64,000 nucleotides of DNA from Vitis vinifera. Its lineage: Eukaryota; Streptophyta; Magnoliopsida; Vitales; Vitaceae. The notes below the pieces were generated by a model. It was not told the origin of the DNA. It did not search any database and saw only the letters and a program-made list of their open reading frames with translations. The position numbers and the translations under genes were made by a program. Position 1 is the first letter of the stretch. Every line of letters begins with the position of its first letter. Location: the NCBI RefSeq assembly GCF_030704535.1, contig NC_081819.1, forward strand, positions 22,416,001 through 22,480,000, given 5' to 3'. Shown here piece after piece: positions 33,192-44,400 of the stretch.

Positions 33192-33701
33192 TCATGTCTG
33201 GCACTCGTCCAATCGGTTCTTGTGCAGCTGAAATGCTGGATTAACCCAAGCTCCACAGCTGCACTGCATGCCTGCCCAGTTGAAGGAACCCAATCGAGCT
33301 TTGCAGCCCATGCATTGCAGCTTCTCTTCTACATGACCTTCATGTACTGCATATAATTCACAATCCAAAGGTTAGTCTGCTAGTTTAGAAGAACAAATTT
33401 ATGGGTTTTTAAATAAAATATGACTTGGGTTTAGACGCTGACCTGCTTGCATCCATTTCATGGGCTCTACAAATATGGAGGAGCACTCAGATGGTTCCTT
33501 TTCTGTCAGGTCACCACTTCTCTTTCTCCATTTGAAGCATTTTTCTCCCTGGCCACGCTCATGTGGGACTATGTTCTCTTGTGCAGCAACAATTCGTCGA
33601 CATCTCTTACAGCGGTATATGACTTGAGGTTTTGGCTTGGTTTCTAAATCAGAGTTAGTAGTTGTGGCCAATTGCACACAAGGACCGGATGTTCCTTCCA
33701 T
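33192..33701 (-). CDS. Small zinc-binding protein, YVH1-type phosphatase C-terminal domain only (At4g18593-like)
   Basis: Coding exons 33443-33701 and 33192-33346 give 137 residues. The protein matches the plant family annotated as probable inactive dual-specificity phosphatase-like (Arabidopsis At4g18593). It has a short variable N-terminus, then YRCKRCRRIVA, SSIFVEPMKWMQ, and a cysteine cluster. Candidate zinc ligands are C31, C34, C55, C73, C98, C101, C115 and C117. No phosphatase HCxxxxxR signature exists, so catalysis is not expected. In YVH1 proteins the corresponding domain works in 60S ribosome maturation, and a related role here is inference. The start at 33701 is the first ATG after a likely acceptor (GGCAG at 33710); 5' of it lies a long leader intron to the exon at 36142. 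Donor GCAG/GTCAGC and acceptor TGCAG/TACATG keep frame. Confidence 0.88.
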
Positions 33702-33709
33702 CTCAGTCA

Positions 33710-36141
33710 CTGCCAAAGTTCAAAAGGTAGATATGATTAGCTAAACCATTCCTAGGAATCGAGTGAAAAAAATATTCAGGATATTAATAGGGCAATAAAG
33801 AAACCTCGACACAACAGTGGAAAAACAACAATAATTGACAAATTGAATTGAAGTAAAAGGCCATATGCTTTATTTTTGCTCCTGGTAAAAACAGAACTTA
33901 CCATTTTTGTTTGGTTTTTAGGATTGGGCCTTTTTAGAAGTGTGTAAACAAGGACCAAAATACAAAAAAACACCCAATCGTAAAGGTCAAAGGAAAAGGT
34001 AAAAAAGGATCAAGAGAAGGCTAGAAGGCAACCCATAAGATGACATTTTGAAGTCCAGGATGAAGGGCATTGTGCTCAGGAATCTCAAGGAAATTTGAGT
34101 GGTACTAGAGCATTAAGACCTCAAGAGCAATATGATTTCATCAGCAAGAATAAACATATGCATACAAATATTCAAACAATCAAAGGACAAGTGCAATTTA
34201 ATAAATAACTCTTTTGACAAATGAGAAAATAAATGAACACTAGAAAGGTTTGTAACCAGAGACCCAAGTGGCACTTATAGTTCTATAACTTCATACAAAT
34301 AGATTTTCTCAGTATTAAGTTGAATTCTTCATTCATCAACCTGAACTTGTTTTTCCTTTTTGTTTGGTTCAGATGTGAGAAAAACAGTCATTCCCATAAA
34401 AAGGACAATGCCTCAAGTTATGAAGAGGCAATTCATAATCATTATTGCCATCTCTAGATAGAGACAGAAGCTGGTGATTTTTCTGCAACAAGAAGCTAAG
34501 GAATACAGCATTGCAATTACTCAAGTGAAGTCTATAAAGCAAACTGTGAAGTTATAGACTTCAAGGCTTTGAGACAACAAGGCTATAAAGGTGGTCTATG
34601 AGATTTGAGTTTGCTGCCGCCAAAAACAGTGGATGACAAGCAAGACCGGTCATGATCCACTGGCAAGACAAAGGTGCAACTAATGAAATAGAGGAAGCCT
34701 ACAAAGAACAACAGTAAAACAAGAGCTGCAATATGGACAGCAACTGATACGGGTGCAACCTTTGAGAAAAAAAAGATGAATATTTCGTCCTCGTAGAAGG
34801 GAATGCTGAAGAAAAGGTTCCATCAGGCTAATATGGCAAAGAATTATGTGAAGAAGAAAAGTTGTTATGAGGAGAAAGCAGTATGTCCCTGGGTTTTGAT
34901 TCATGATCAGCAATAATTATGACCTTATTTCTATATAATACAATACAAAGGGTGCAGAAGATACATCAAAAGATTGGGTTGTTACTTGTAAAAACAATTC
35001 TTAGAAAAACGAGTTTGTGAATACAAAGTAATTACAATTAGTGATCTCTCTGCAATTTAAAAAAATTTAAAAATAGTTCTATAGTATTCATTTTCTTCTA
35101 TTCTCAAAAGGAATTCATACATTATATTCAAATAGAAGATACATGATTCCAAAATGAACTCATCCCGGTACCAAATATGTATAAGAACTAACAACAACAA
35201 CAATAATAGTAGAACTTTTTCTAATATAGACCCCTTTTCACTTACCCTTTTCTTTTTTCCCCCCCTATTCAAACCCTTTTTGATAGACAAGCAAAACGTA
35301 TTGTAAACAAAGACTAGAAAAAAGGGCATATTGAAGTGAGCAAGGACATACAAAGATGCCAAATGGCAATGCGCAAGAAGAGAAAAACAAGAACAACTTC
35401 CTTCCCCCCTAACATGTAAACCAACCAGTCTCCAAAATTTACTATAGGCATGGATGCCTTATCTAAGAACTTCCTAGCCAATGCAAAAAAACATATAAAA
35501 ATGAGGTTATGAGTGCTTGATCCATTTGTTCAACACTTTCAAATGATTCACGGTTTCTTTCCTTCAATCTGCTCAAAAAGACCAAAGAAGCAGCCCTCCA
35601 AGCCTTCCAACCTTTGAAAATTTTATATTGCTATTTAATTCTAAAATTTTGTAATGGGAGTGTGTTTGAGTTTCTTTCCCCTTAATTCTGAAGGACCCGT
35701 TAGGGAATGATTTTCAGATTTTGAGAAAGGCTAAAAAACGCCTCCTAATGTCGAAAACACTACGCTATAAAAATTAGGTGTTTGACAAATTTATGAAAAT
35801 GGCTTTTACAAAATCTAAAGAAGCACGTTAAGTGATTCTCGGCCAATAACTTGGCAGATGATTCTTTCAAAAACAATTGTTTTATATAATACATTACCAA
35901 AAACATTATCAAAGCAATTTTTTTAAGTTTATATCCAAAGACCAAACCATTCTCTTTACAAATGCTAGCATTTGTAATGGAAGCCCTACCAACAATAGCG
36001 CTACGGATAAAACTTTAAGTAGAATCACTCCCAACGAACCCTAAATCTTTGTGTTTATGATCAAGGAATAAAATTACAAATTCGATAATATTATTAAGCA
36101 ACAAAGGGGTGGGTCTATGGCATCTCCTGAGAAAAGCTTAC
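33710..36141 (-). other. Leader intron of the zinc-domain gene (inferred)
   Basis: About 2.4 kb between the proposed leader-exon donor (AGAGG/GTAAGC at 36142/36141) and the acceptor before the coding exon. No coding stretch of interest is seen on either strand. It holds moderately A/T-rich sequence and some MITE-like fragments. Confidence 0.45.
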
Positions 36142-36294
36142 CCTCTGTTTGGTTGCTGCGAAAACCAAGGAACACGATACTGAAGCGAGGCAATTGTACA
36201 ATTGATTCAGTGACCGTCAGTTGAATGTGCGATTTTGCTTTGAATTTTTTCTTTTCCTGTCTTTTCTCGGAGACCGAACAGAGGGTTAGGGTTT
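36142..36294 (-). promoter_or_regulatory. Non-coding leader exon and telo-box of the zinc-domain gene
   Basis: The minus strand shows AAACCCTAA (telo-box, 36286-36294). It is followed by pyrimidine-rich sequence without any ATG and a strong donor AGAGG/GTAAGC. Telo-boxes sit near transcription starts of plant translation and ribosome-biogenesis genes, which fits a YVH1-like domain. About 230 bases further upstream is a pair of inverted AACGAC-type motifs (AAACGACGCCG at 36498 and CGGTGTCGTTTT at 36531). Confidence 0.5.
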
Positions 36295-36878
36295 ACAAAA
36301 GGCAAATATAGATTGCAGAGACTATATATTTACATTAAAAAAAAATTATAACAAAAGAAATAGAGTATAACCAAAAGGAAATCAGAGGAACGCCTACTTG
36401 AAGATTCTTCTGTGTGACCAAACCAAGTGAGGAGTTGGCTCATGAGCGGATTTCCTGATCCTTGGCCTTTTTTTGGAACTTGAAAGTTGGAGGGATAAAA
36501 CGACGCCGCTTTGTATTGTTGGCTGACGAACGGTGTCGTTTTAAAGAAAGTAGCCTTATGCAACGGAAAAACTGAACAGGTTTGAGATAAATTACAAAAA
36601 GGAATTAACATATGACACTTTTTTCTAAGGAAAAATTTGAATAAGATGTATAAGATTAGAAATATTTGTAAACACAAGGATAACCTTGTAGTTTTTTAAT
36701 ATAATTAGACTTGTTATACGAGCAAGGAGTTAGTTAATAAATTTAATATTATATATATATTTTAATTATTTAATAAAATTATTAAAAAATCAATAAAAAA
36801 TTAAACTAAATTTTAAAATTTTTTAAATATATGCGATTAAAAATATATTATAACATTATGAAAATTTTATTCATATTG

Positions 36879-38259
36879 TTAGTCTAAGAGTTATTTTAAG
36901 TATATTTTGATGATAACAAATCATGATTAAGTGTGTTAATGGTTGTAAATCATAATAAGTTTTAAGTGATATACGAGAAAATTTAAAAAAAAAATGGCAA
37001 GTTATCTTAAAATATGGAAAATAAAGTCAAGATTACATGAAAACTGAATTCAGTGTAAGATAAATCATTTGGGTGCACTTAAAATGTAAACTTGTTCATA
37101 CATTTCATCATACATGATTTTTCTATTAATTTACATAAACAATCATGTTTTTATTTGAATCTGAATATATAAATCCAAAAACCCCGTAGGCAAAACTCTT
37201 TAAGATTGAGTTATATAGGTTCCTAAAGATTATGTCTAAGTGTTAAAAAAGTTTTTTGTAGGAAAAAAAATGGTTTTTAAGCCTAAAACGGTCTAATTGG
37301 TCAACGAGAGACCTAAAGTGGCTCAACTAGTTGGGAATTAGTCAAATAGATTACTCTTTCCCATTCGATAACCGATCAAAGGTGCACAAAAATTTCTCTT
37401 TCTTTCAAAAAGTTTGCATTCCTGATTTAGCCTACCTTTTTCCTGATCAAACCTAAAAAAAAGACAAACGTTCACTTGTTATCATTTGTTGTCCAACGAC
37501 TATTGAATTGGTCGAACTAGAGCTTGACCAATCAATATTAGTTTATGCCTTTTCTGATGTCTAAGGTTAGAAACCTATAAATATAAATATAAATCTCCTA
37601 TGCATTTATCGACAAGAGAATACTTACATTGAATTTCTCATCTACTATTTTCTTTTATTCAAAACTCTCATTATTTTGTGCATTAATCAGTCACCTATAA
37701 ATCATTCTTAGGGCATCATTTCTATCAATCCTTATTATTTATTCTTTTATACATTTATTAATAAGAGAACACTTGCATTGAATTTCTCATATACTATTTT
37801 CTTTTATTCAAAGCCGTCATTTTTTTGTGCATTAATCATTCACTTGCAAATCATTCTTAGGCATCATTTGTATTAATCCTTACCTTATTTGTATTTATTC
37901 ATTTATTGAGTTAGGATTGAGTGAGGTTCAACATTCAATATACCAAGAAATATTGAGTATTGAAGTTTCAAGTGGAGATTGAACTTAAAGAAAGGTTGTA
38001 AGAACCTATTGGAGCATTGAATCCAATTGTATCTCTTGGAAGTTTGGGCTAAGAGCTTTAGTTTAGTGAAAGCCTCCTTCAAAAGAAGTTTAAGAAGAGT
38101 TGACGTATGTGAAATTTACTGAACCATTAAAAAAATTGAGTTTACACATTTCGATCTTTCTCTTTAATTTTATTGTGCTACTAATTATTTAATATTTTTT
38201 TATTTTCATCTTACTTCTCTTTCCTATTATTTTCTCCATATATTTTACCTCAAATTTTT

Positions 38260-38290
<31 letters not shown>

Positions 38291-38330
38291 TGTGATAGTT
38301 ACCTCAAAGGAACATTCACACGTGAAGAGG
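36879..38330. mobile_element. Probable solo LTR of a Copia (Maximus/SIRE-like) retrotransposon
   Basis: It opens TGTTAGTCTAAGAGTTATTTTAAG and then TTTTGATGATAACAAATCA, a start typical of plant SIRE/Maximus LTRs. Next come the 'GGTCAACGAGAGACC'-like and 'GATAACCGATCAAAGG' stretches, a short-repeat zone and a terminal stretch rich in TTGTGC/TAATTATT. No gag or pol coding is present, so this is a solo or truncated LTR. An imperfect direct repeat of about 140-150 bp lies inside (37598-37735 and 37751-37890). The right end and target duplication were not resolved. Confidence 0.5.
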
Positions 38331-39250
38331 CAGTACCATTTAAAGTCTTCTCATGCATATTTTAATTATCAAAAACCCTTTTCTATTTTTTAAAAATGAA
38401 TCACAACTTGGTAAATATTTGAATAAATAAGGATAAAGAAAACCAATTGCACCCTTATTTATTGTTGTAGAGATGTATTATCGTACCTTCTTTACGCCTT
38501 TATTTATAGCTGTAGAAATTTACTATCAGATATACCTGTGGGATAAGTCGTAGAGAAATAAAGAAGAGAAGACGAGGAGAAAAGGAAAATGGATGAAGGG
38601 AAGTGGGGGTTAGGAATTGGGAAGTGGGTGTGTGTCCACATGTTGTAGTGCATGATTTGTGTGTGTGTGATGTTAGTACCCAGGAATTAGCGGAAATTTC
38701 AAATTAAAGTTTGAATTTTATGATTTTATTTAAAAAGTGTTTTAAAAAAACAGTTTTGAAAAATAATTTCAAGAACTATTTTTAAAAATTGTTTTATGAT
38801 TTTTTTAGAACAAAAGTCATGTGGTGACTTGAAATGTTATTAACTTATTTTGTATGTTTTTAAAAAAGTATATGAGAATTGTTTTAAAAAATGTTGCATA
38901 AAAATCTCCCTGCTGCCTCATTCTGCCTGAACCCTCGTCAACCAAAACCAAAACCGTCATCACCTTGACCTCCCAAAACCCTCCCTTAAGACCGAGAGAA
39001 CGGGCCTAATGGGCCTACAGAAACCCTTCCCTTGCAGGCCCAGGGATGAAAAAGTCATTTGGGCCTTCAAAAACAGAGACAGCCTCCCCACGGCGTCAGG
39101 CCTGCTCCCTCTACTGAAAGGCAGGGCCGCAGGGGGCGACGGTCCCTCAAGCGACACGCCATCGGCACTCTACTCCCGGCGCGTGGGTTCCTCCCTGCAA
39201 CTACATCCGCCTGCAAAAACTAATTTTCTAGGCAAACAAACGGCCTCCAG
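38331..39250. other. Upstream region of the PTF2 gene
   Basis: A/T-rich to about 38900, then a sharp rise in GC over the last 300 bases, taken as the promoter and 5' leader of PTF2. No separate gene is seen. Confidence 0.5.
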
Positions 39251-40858
39251 ATGGAGGCCTCAGGCTCCTGCAAAGGTTGTAAAAAGAATTCTTTGATTCG
39301 GGACGATGTAACGGGCTCGTTGGTGTGTTCATCCTGCGGCCTCATCCAACCTTTCGACAACTACGATCCCCAATTGGGTGGCCTCAATGGTCCACAGGGC
39401 ACATTCGTCCGCGTCGGCACCGCCGGAACCGGAAGCTCCTTGAACTACAAGGACAAGAAAATCTTCGAAGCCCAGAAACTCATCGATGACTTGATGTTCA
39501 AGTTAGGGTTTTCGAGTGAGAAGTCAAATGAGGTCAGGACAATGGTTTCCACCATTACAGAAGGAGAGTTCGGTCAAGGCGATTGGTTCCCTGTCCTCGT
39601 CGGCGCTTGTTCGTATGTTGTAAGGCGGCGGAGCAATCGAGCACTACCGATTGCCGAAGTGGGGGCGGTGATTGGTTGCGATGTTTATGAGCTAGGGCGA
39701 ATGATCGGCCGCGTTGTTGAATTTTTGAATCTGAAATTGCCGGAGCTTGACATTGTGAATTCCTTGGAATTAGCGTTTCGAAAATGTGGGAGTTTGAATA
39801 GGGTTTCCAAGGATAAGGTGGATCAAATGCTTAAACAAGGCAAATTTTTGGTGCAATGGGCAGTGAAATGGTTTTTGACGACGGGGCGGAGGCCACTGCC
39901 GATGATTGCAGCTGTGTTAATGTTTGTTGCAGAATTGAATCAAGTGGATGTTCGGATCGAGAATATTGCAAATGAAATTCATGCCGGAGTGGCTACGAGT
40001 AGGTTAAGGTATAAAGAGCTTTCAGAGGCTCTTGTCAAAGTAGCCCAATCATTGCCATGGGGGAGTGATGTTTCCACTAAAAATATAGTCAAGAATGCAC
40101 CTTTTGTGATTCAATATATGGAGATGAAGTTGAGGTCGCAATTATCCGGAAAACCCAGAAAAGGGAAGAAGAATTTGGAGAGGATTGGTTTTGATTTGGA
40201 CAGTGTTGTTAGTGAATGTTTGAAGAAAGAATTTGACTATGTATCCGAAGGTTATAGCATTGAGAATGGTGCTGCAGCAGATGATAGAAATGGGTTATTG
40301 TTAGACATTGATGACTCCGACAAGCTCAAGCTTTCGCAAGAATCCTTGTCTTTGATGTACTTTAAGTTTGTGAATGAGGGTTCTCGGGTTAACCCTATGG
40401 GAGATGATGGAGGGGATAACAGAAGAAGAAAAAGGAGGAGAGAGTATGATCCTCCTGTAATTAAGAATTGGTGGAATGGAAAATCGGATAAGAGTAAAAA
40501 GCTTTTGCTTAAGCAAATACTGGAGAAAGATGTAGGATTGAATGCTTTGCCTCCATCTTTTGTTTCCGGATGCTTAGCCTATGAACGGAGGAGGGAAAAA
40601 ATAAATGCTGCTAAGTTGCGCATCAAGAAGGTTATGTATCCATCAAATACTAGCTCAGATGACACAGATGATTTTTCGGCCAAGGAACAGGAACATTTAC
40701 ATGCGGAGAAGAAACGAAGGAGAGCAAAAGCTGATATTGATTGGGAAGATTTTGCCATTGAAACCCTCCTCCTTCATCATGTTAAAGAAGATGAAATTGA
40801 GAAGGGGCACTACAATACCTTATTGGATCTTCATGTTTTCAACTCAGGGAATTTGTGA
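39251..40858 (+). CDS. PTF2: Plant-specific TFIIB-related protein PTF2
   Basis: Intronless, 535 residues. N-terminal TFIIB-type zinc ribbon: C7, C10, C26 and C29 (CKGC...CSSC), followed by a linker with GTFVRVGTAGTG. Two cyclin-like folds run from about residue 70 to 280 (VLVGACSYVVRRRSNRALPI in the first, QWAVKWFLTTGRRPLPMIAA in the second). The C-terminal third is charged, with basic patches RRRKRRRE near 395 and KKRRRAK near 490, plausibly nuclear localisation signals. PTF2 in Arabidopsis (At4g35540) is a nuclear TFIIB-like general factor needed for pollen development. The stop is TGA at 40856. The start is the first ATG that includes the intact ribbon. The next cysteine pair is lost if a later ATG is used. 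Confidence 0.92.
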   Translation: MEASGSCKGCKKNSLIRDDVTGSLVCSSCGLIQPFDNYDPQLGGLNGPQGTFVRVGTAGTGSSLNYKDKKIFEAQKLIDDLMFKLGFSSEKSNEVRTMVSTITEGEFGQGDWFPVLVGACSYVVRRRSNRALPIAEVGAVIGCDVYELGRMIGRVVEFLNLKLPELDIVNSLELAFRKCGSLNRVSKDKVDQMLKQGKFLVQWAVKWFLTTGRRPLPMIAAVLMFVAELNQVDVRIENIANEIHAGVATSRLRYKELSEALVKVAQSLPWGSDVSTKNIVKNAPFVIQYMEMKLRSQLSGKPRKGKKNLERIGFDLDSVVSECLKKEFDYVSEGYSIENGAAADDRNGLLLDIDDSDKLKLSQESLSLMYFKFVNEGSRVNPMGDDGGDNRRRKRRREYDPPVIKNWWNGKSDKSKKLLLKQILEKDVGLNALPPSFVSGCLAYERRREKINAAKLRIKKVMYPSNTSSDDTDDFSAKEQEHLHAEKKRRRAKADIDWEDFAIETLLLHHVKEDEIEKGHYNTLLDLHVFNSGNL

Positions 40859-41079
40859 GTGGTTAAGACATTCTTGACTCAGCAATGATATGTCTGGAGG
40901 GACAATTTCAGCATTTTTCTAATTGTTCAGCAACAAGAGAGATATGGTTTTGATTTTTGTTGAGAAAAAAATTATCCAACTCCTACAAATTTTGTTACAA
41001 AAAATTGTGATTATGTAGTGATTCCACCATTTGGCTTGAATAGATGTCTTCTCTGCATGAATCTACTACTTTTCTTTTA

Positions 41080-41403
41080 GGCCATGTTTGGTTCAGAAAA
41101 TTTGAAGGAAAATGTAAGGGAAAAAAAATATTAAAGAAAAGTAGAAGGAAATAAAAAGTGAGGGAAAATAAAAAAATAGATTAAAAGTTGATAAATTATT
41201 TTTTTTGTTATTTTAAATTCATTTTATTTATTTTAACTCATCAATATAAATATTAAATAATTTAAAAATACGTAAATTTTTAATTAGTTTTAATTATATT
41301 TGATTTTCTTTGATATTTTTCATAGGACAACTAAATATGAAAAAATAATTTTCCTTTCCATTCTTTTTCTCTCCTTAGTATTTTCTGGGAACCAAACATA
41401 ACC
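41080..41403. mobile_element. MITE, GGTTATGTTTGGTTC-end family
   Basis: Ends GGCCATGTTTGGTTCAGAAAAT and ATTTTCTGGGAACCAAACATAACC are inverted repeats about 320 bp apart. The interior is A/T-rich with 'TATAATTTAAAATT'-like blocks. Related copies occur at 53050-53321, 53716-54188 and 55641-55905. It lies about 220 bases downstream of the PTF2 stop. Confidence 0.6.
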
Positions 41404-44400
41404 TTATTAGAGTTTTCCCTTGATAAATTGATATGTTCTGCTTCTTTTTAATAGCTACACCATTTATTTGGTTGTTGATACAACAAGAGGGAATGAAGAA
41501 AACAATAAAAAAGAGAAAAAAAAAAATTTGGATTTTATATTTCCCATTATTTTGGCTTCAAAAAATCTATAGATATGTAATTGTATCAAGGTCAATTCAA
41601 TGAAGACTTCTATTCTAACTTTCATGTTTTAATTTCTTTTCTTTCCCCTCCTTAAACTTTTTTTTTTTTTAATAATAGAATTAGGAAGAATTTTTTCACT
41701 TGAGATTCTTCTTAAAATTCATTTTATTTAAGTGTTGAATTACTAATTTTCAAAAGTTTAAACTCGCAGGGCCATAGCCACGAGTGAAGAGATATATAAA
41801 ACTATAAATGAGGGGAAAGATACCAAATTAGAAAGAAAAATACTAAATGGAGAAACAAATATGTAAATTGCAAAAAGATGGCTTGAACCACGACCCCCAC
41901 CAAATCTAGCTCAAATACCATTTTGAACTATCAATTTTTTCAAAAACTTTAATAGGAGGTCTTCAACTCCTATAATTTACATTTCTCCTGTTTGTTTGTC
42001 ATATATAAATTCAAATTCTATATCTCTCTCTACGTGCAGATATGAGGTTGCATACGAGGGAGGGTGTGTGGGTGTTAAGAAGCATGAAATATATATTAAA
42101 CTTAGATTATGCAAATTTTACTTAAAAATTTAAAAATAAAACTAAAATATTTTTATAAATTTAAAATAATAGTCGACATGATGAGTGTTGCATACTAATT
42201 AGCATTTTTTTTAAATAAAGACTAAAATACTTTTACTTAAGCTTTTTTATAAATTTTAAAAACTATTCGACATATACATTTAAAAAAAATAATTAGCATG
42301 AATGGTATTGCGTACATCAATTTCACTTACTCCCAATTGTTTAGGCGGCATTTTGTCTTATCCTAATTTTATATATTTTTTTATCATCATTTGTCTTACG
42401 TTAAATAAAATATATTTTAATATTTTATCAATGAAAAATAAAAAGTTGTTAATTTTTTTTTTATCTCCTTTTCTTTTTGGTTTATATTTTACTTTTCAAT
42501 TTATTTTTTGGGTATGAGATGAGTCTTGCACTCCTATTAATCATAATGAAATTCCTAAAACTATCGAACATTTCAAAATAGAGAAAAATGGATATTTTTT
42601 GTGAAAATTAATTCAAAATAATATTTTGGATAAGAAAGAAATCAATTTTTTTTTAAATTTCATAATTATCCTTATTTTGAATAAAAATATTTTCAAAATG
42701 AAATTCCAAGATATAAAACTGAATTCCCCATTATTTATTTTAAGCTTTGGGTTTTGTGTTCTTCAGTTCTTTTTCCTTCTCTTTATTTTGTTCTTTGATT
42801 ATTCCTTCCATGAATTCCTTCAATAAAATTTGTTTTGTTTTTTTTTATCGTTCCTTTCATGTGGGATAGAATGAAGCAAAATAATAAATTGAGAGGTCCA
42901 ATGTACGTTATCCCTCAGAACCAGCCCACCCCGCCCACCCCTGTTAGGAGAGGTGTTAAAATTTGTGTACAAAATTCTGAGTTGAGGTGTTACTGCTCCT
43001 ACGAGAATACTGGTTGGGTCCATTATCACCACCATCTAGAATTATAGCTTGTCTCCATTGTCAGCACCATTTTGCATTCAGAGCCAGCTTAACCTGCTCA
43101 AAATAATCCCTCACTTATCCTTTTATATAGGATAAGGAAGTTTTTAGAAGAATATGAAGACCAAAATATAAGGAAATAGTGTGGAGAATTCTAAAGAATT
43201 GAAGAAGCTTTCAGAGATGCCCATAACATCTTCATGACTGAGTGAAAGATAAGGGAATAATGTGGAGAGTTCTAAATAATTTGGAGAATTCCAAATAATT
43301 ATAACAAAGAAAGGGGAAAAAACTAGTTTATTGGAAGGTTAGATACGATAACAGCCCTTTAGCTATCTCACATAATATGTTATATGTTTAGCACTATAAA
43401 GACAAAATGCAATTGGAGAAGCTCACCTAACCCCTATTATCTGTATGGACCGCTGTTATGGATTTCTTACTTACTAAGTAGTAGGCCACCTCTTAAGTAT
43501 TTGTGCAATACATTTTTCTTTTGTTCCAAAACTATCAAGTCCCTCCAACAATTTTTTAATGATATATAGAGATGTCTAGATTGGAAAATACATTAATTTA
43601 TAAAATTAAATCAATTTGATATATAACCACATTAAGACAATAACACAAATAAATTATTTAATAACGTCCCAAAAAATATTAATTTAATTCACTTTCTTAA
43701 AGTTTTTTTTACTAAATACAATTGGTTTTTAGTAGTTTGAAATTTTATTAAATATCTCTTCTATGTTTTTCATTTATTATTTTCACTTACCTTACTTTCA
43801 ACTTAAGGAAAATATTAGATGAAATTTTAAATCCATGTGATTAAGCATATTTGACTAAGTGAGAGGTATTCGATGAAATTTCAAATCCTATTTAAGAGAG
43901 CTATTTGATGAAATTTTGAATCAATTAAATTAAATGTATTTAACCAAATACAAGGTGAAATTAACCTATAAAAAAAATTAAATAACTTAACCACGTGATG
44001 AATTGAGATATAAATTAAATTCAGATTTATTTAAATTAAAAATGAAAAATAAAAGAACAAACACCATTTTCCTATCAAATCAACTTAGTATTAAACCTTA
44101 ATCCTAATTTACACCTTACTAATTTATAATAATACATATAATATCATAAATTAATAAACCCTATCAAACAAATTTAGCCTAAAGGGTTATTATTATTTTA
44201 GTTTTAGTTTGTCCTATACTAAAGCAACCCGGTTTAGGCTCGTGATTCTAAAAAGACTTTTCGTATACTTTTAAAATGTGACAAAAGGAATGTAATTGAC
44301 ATTGACCAATTAACTCCACTTCCCAAAAGAAACCATACCTAACCCACATTGCCTTTTGCACATGCATTGCGCTATGATTTTAAGTATGTGAGTGTAGTTT

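Noticed and set aside
33135-33647. Plus-strand frames over the zinc-domain exons
   Set aside because: They are antisense to conserved coding exons with proper splice sites and have no recognisable domain.
42834-43060. Possible small gene with overlapping frames on both strands
   Set aside because: There is no domain, no consistent start context and no splice partners; probably a repeat fragment.
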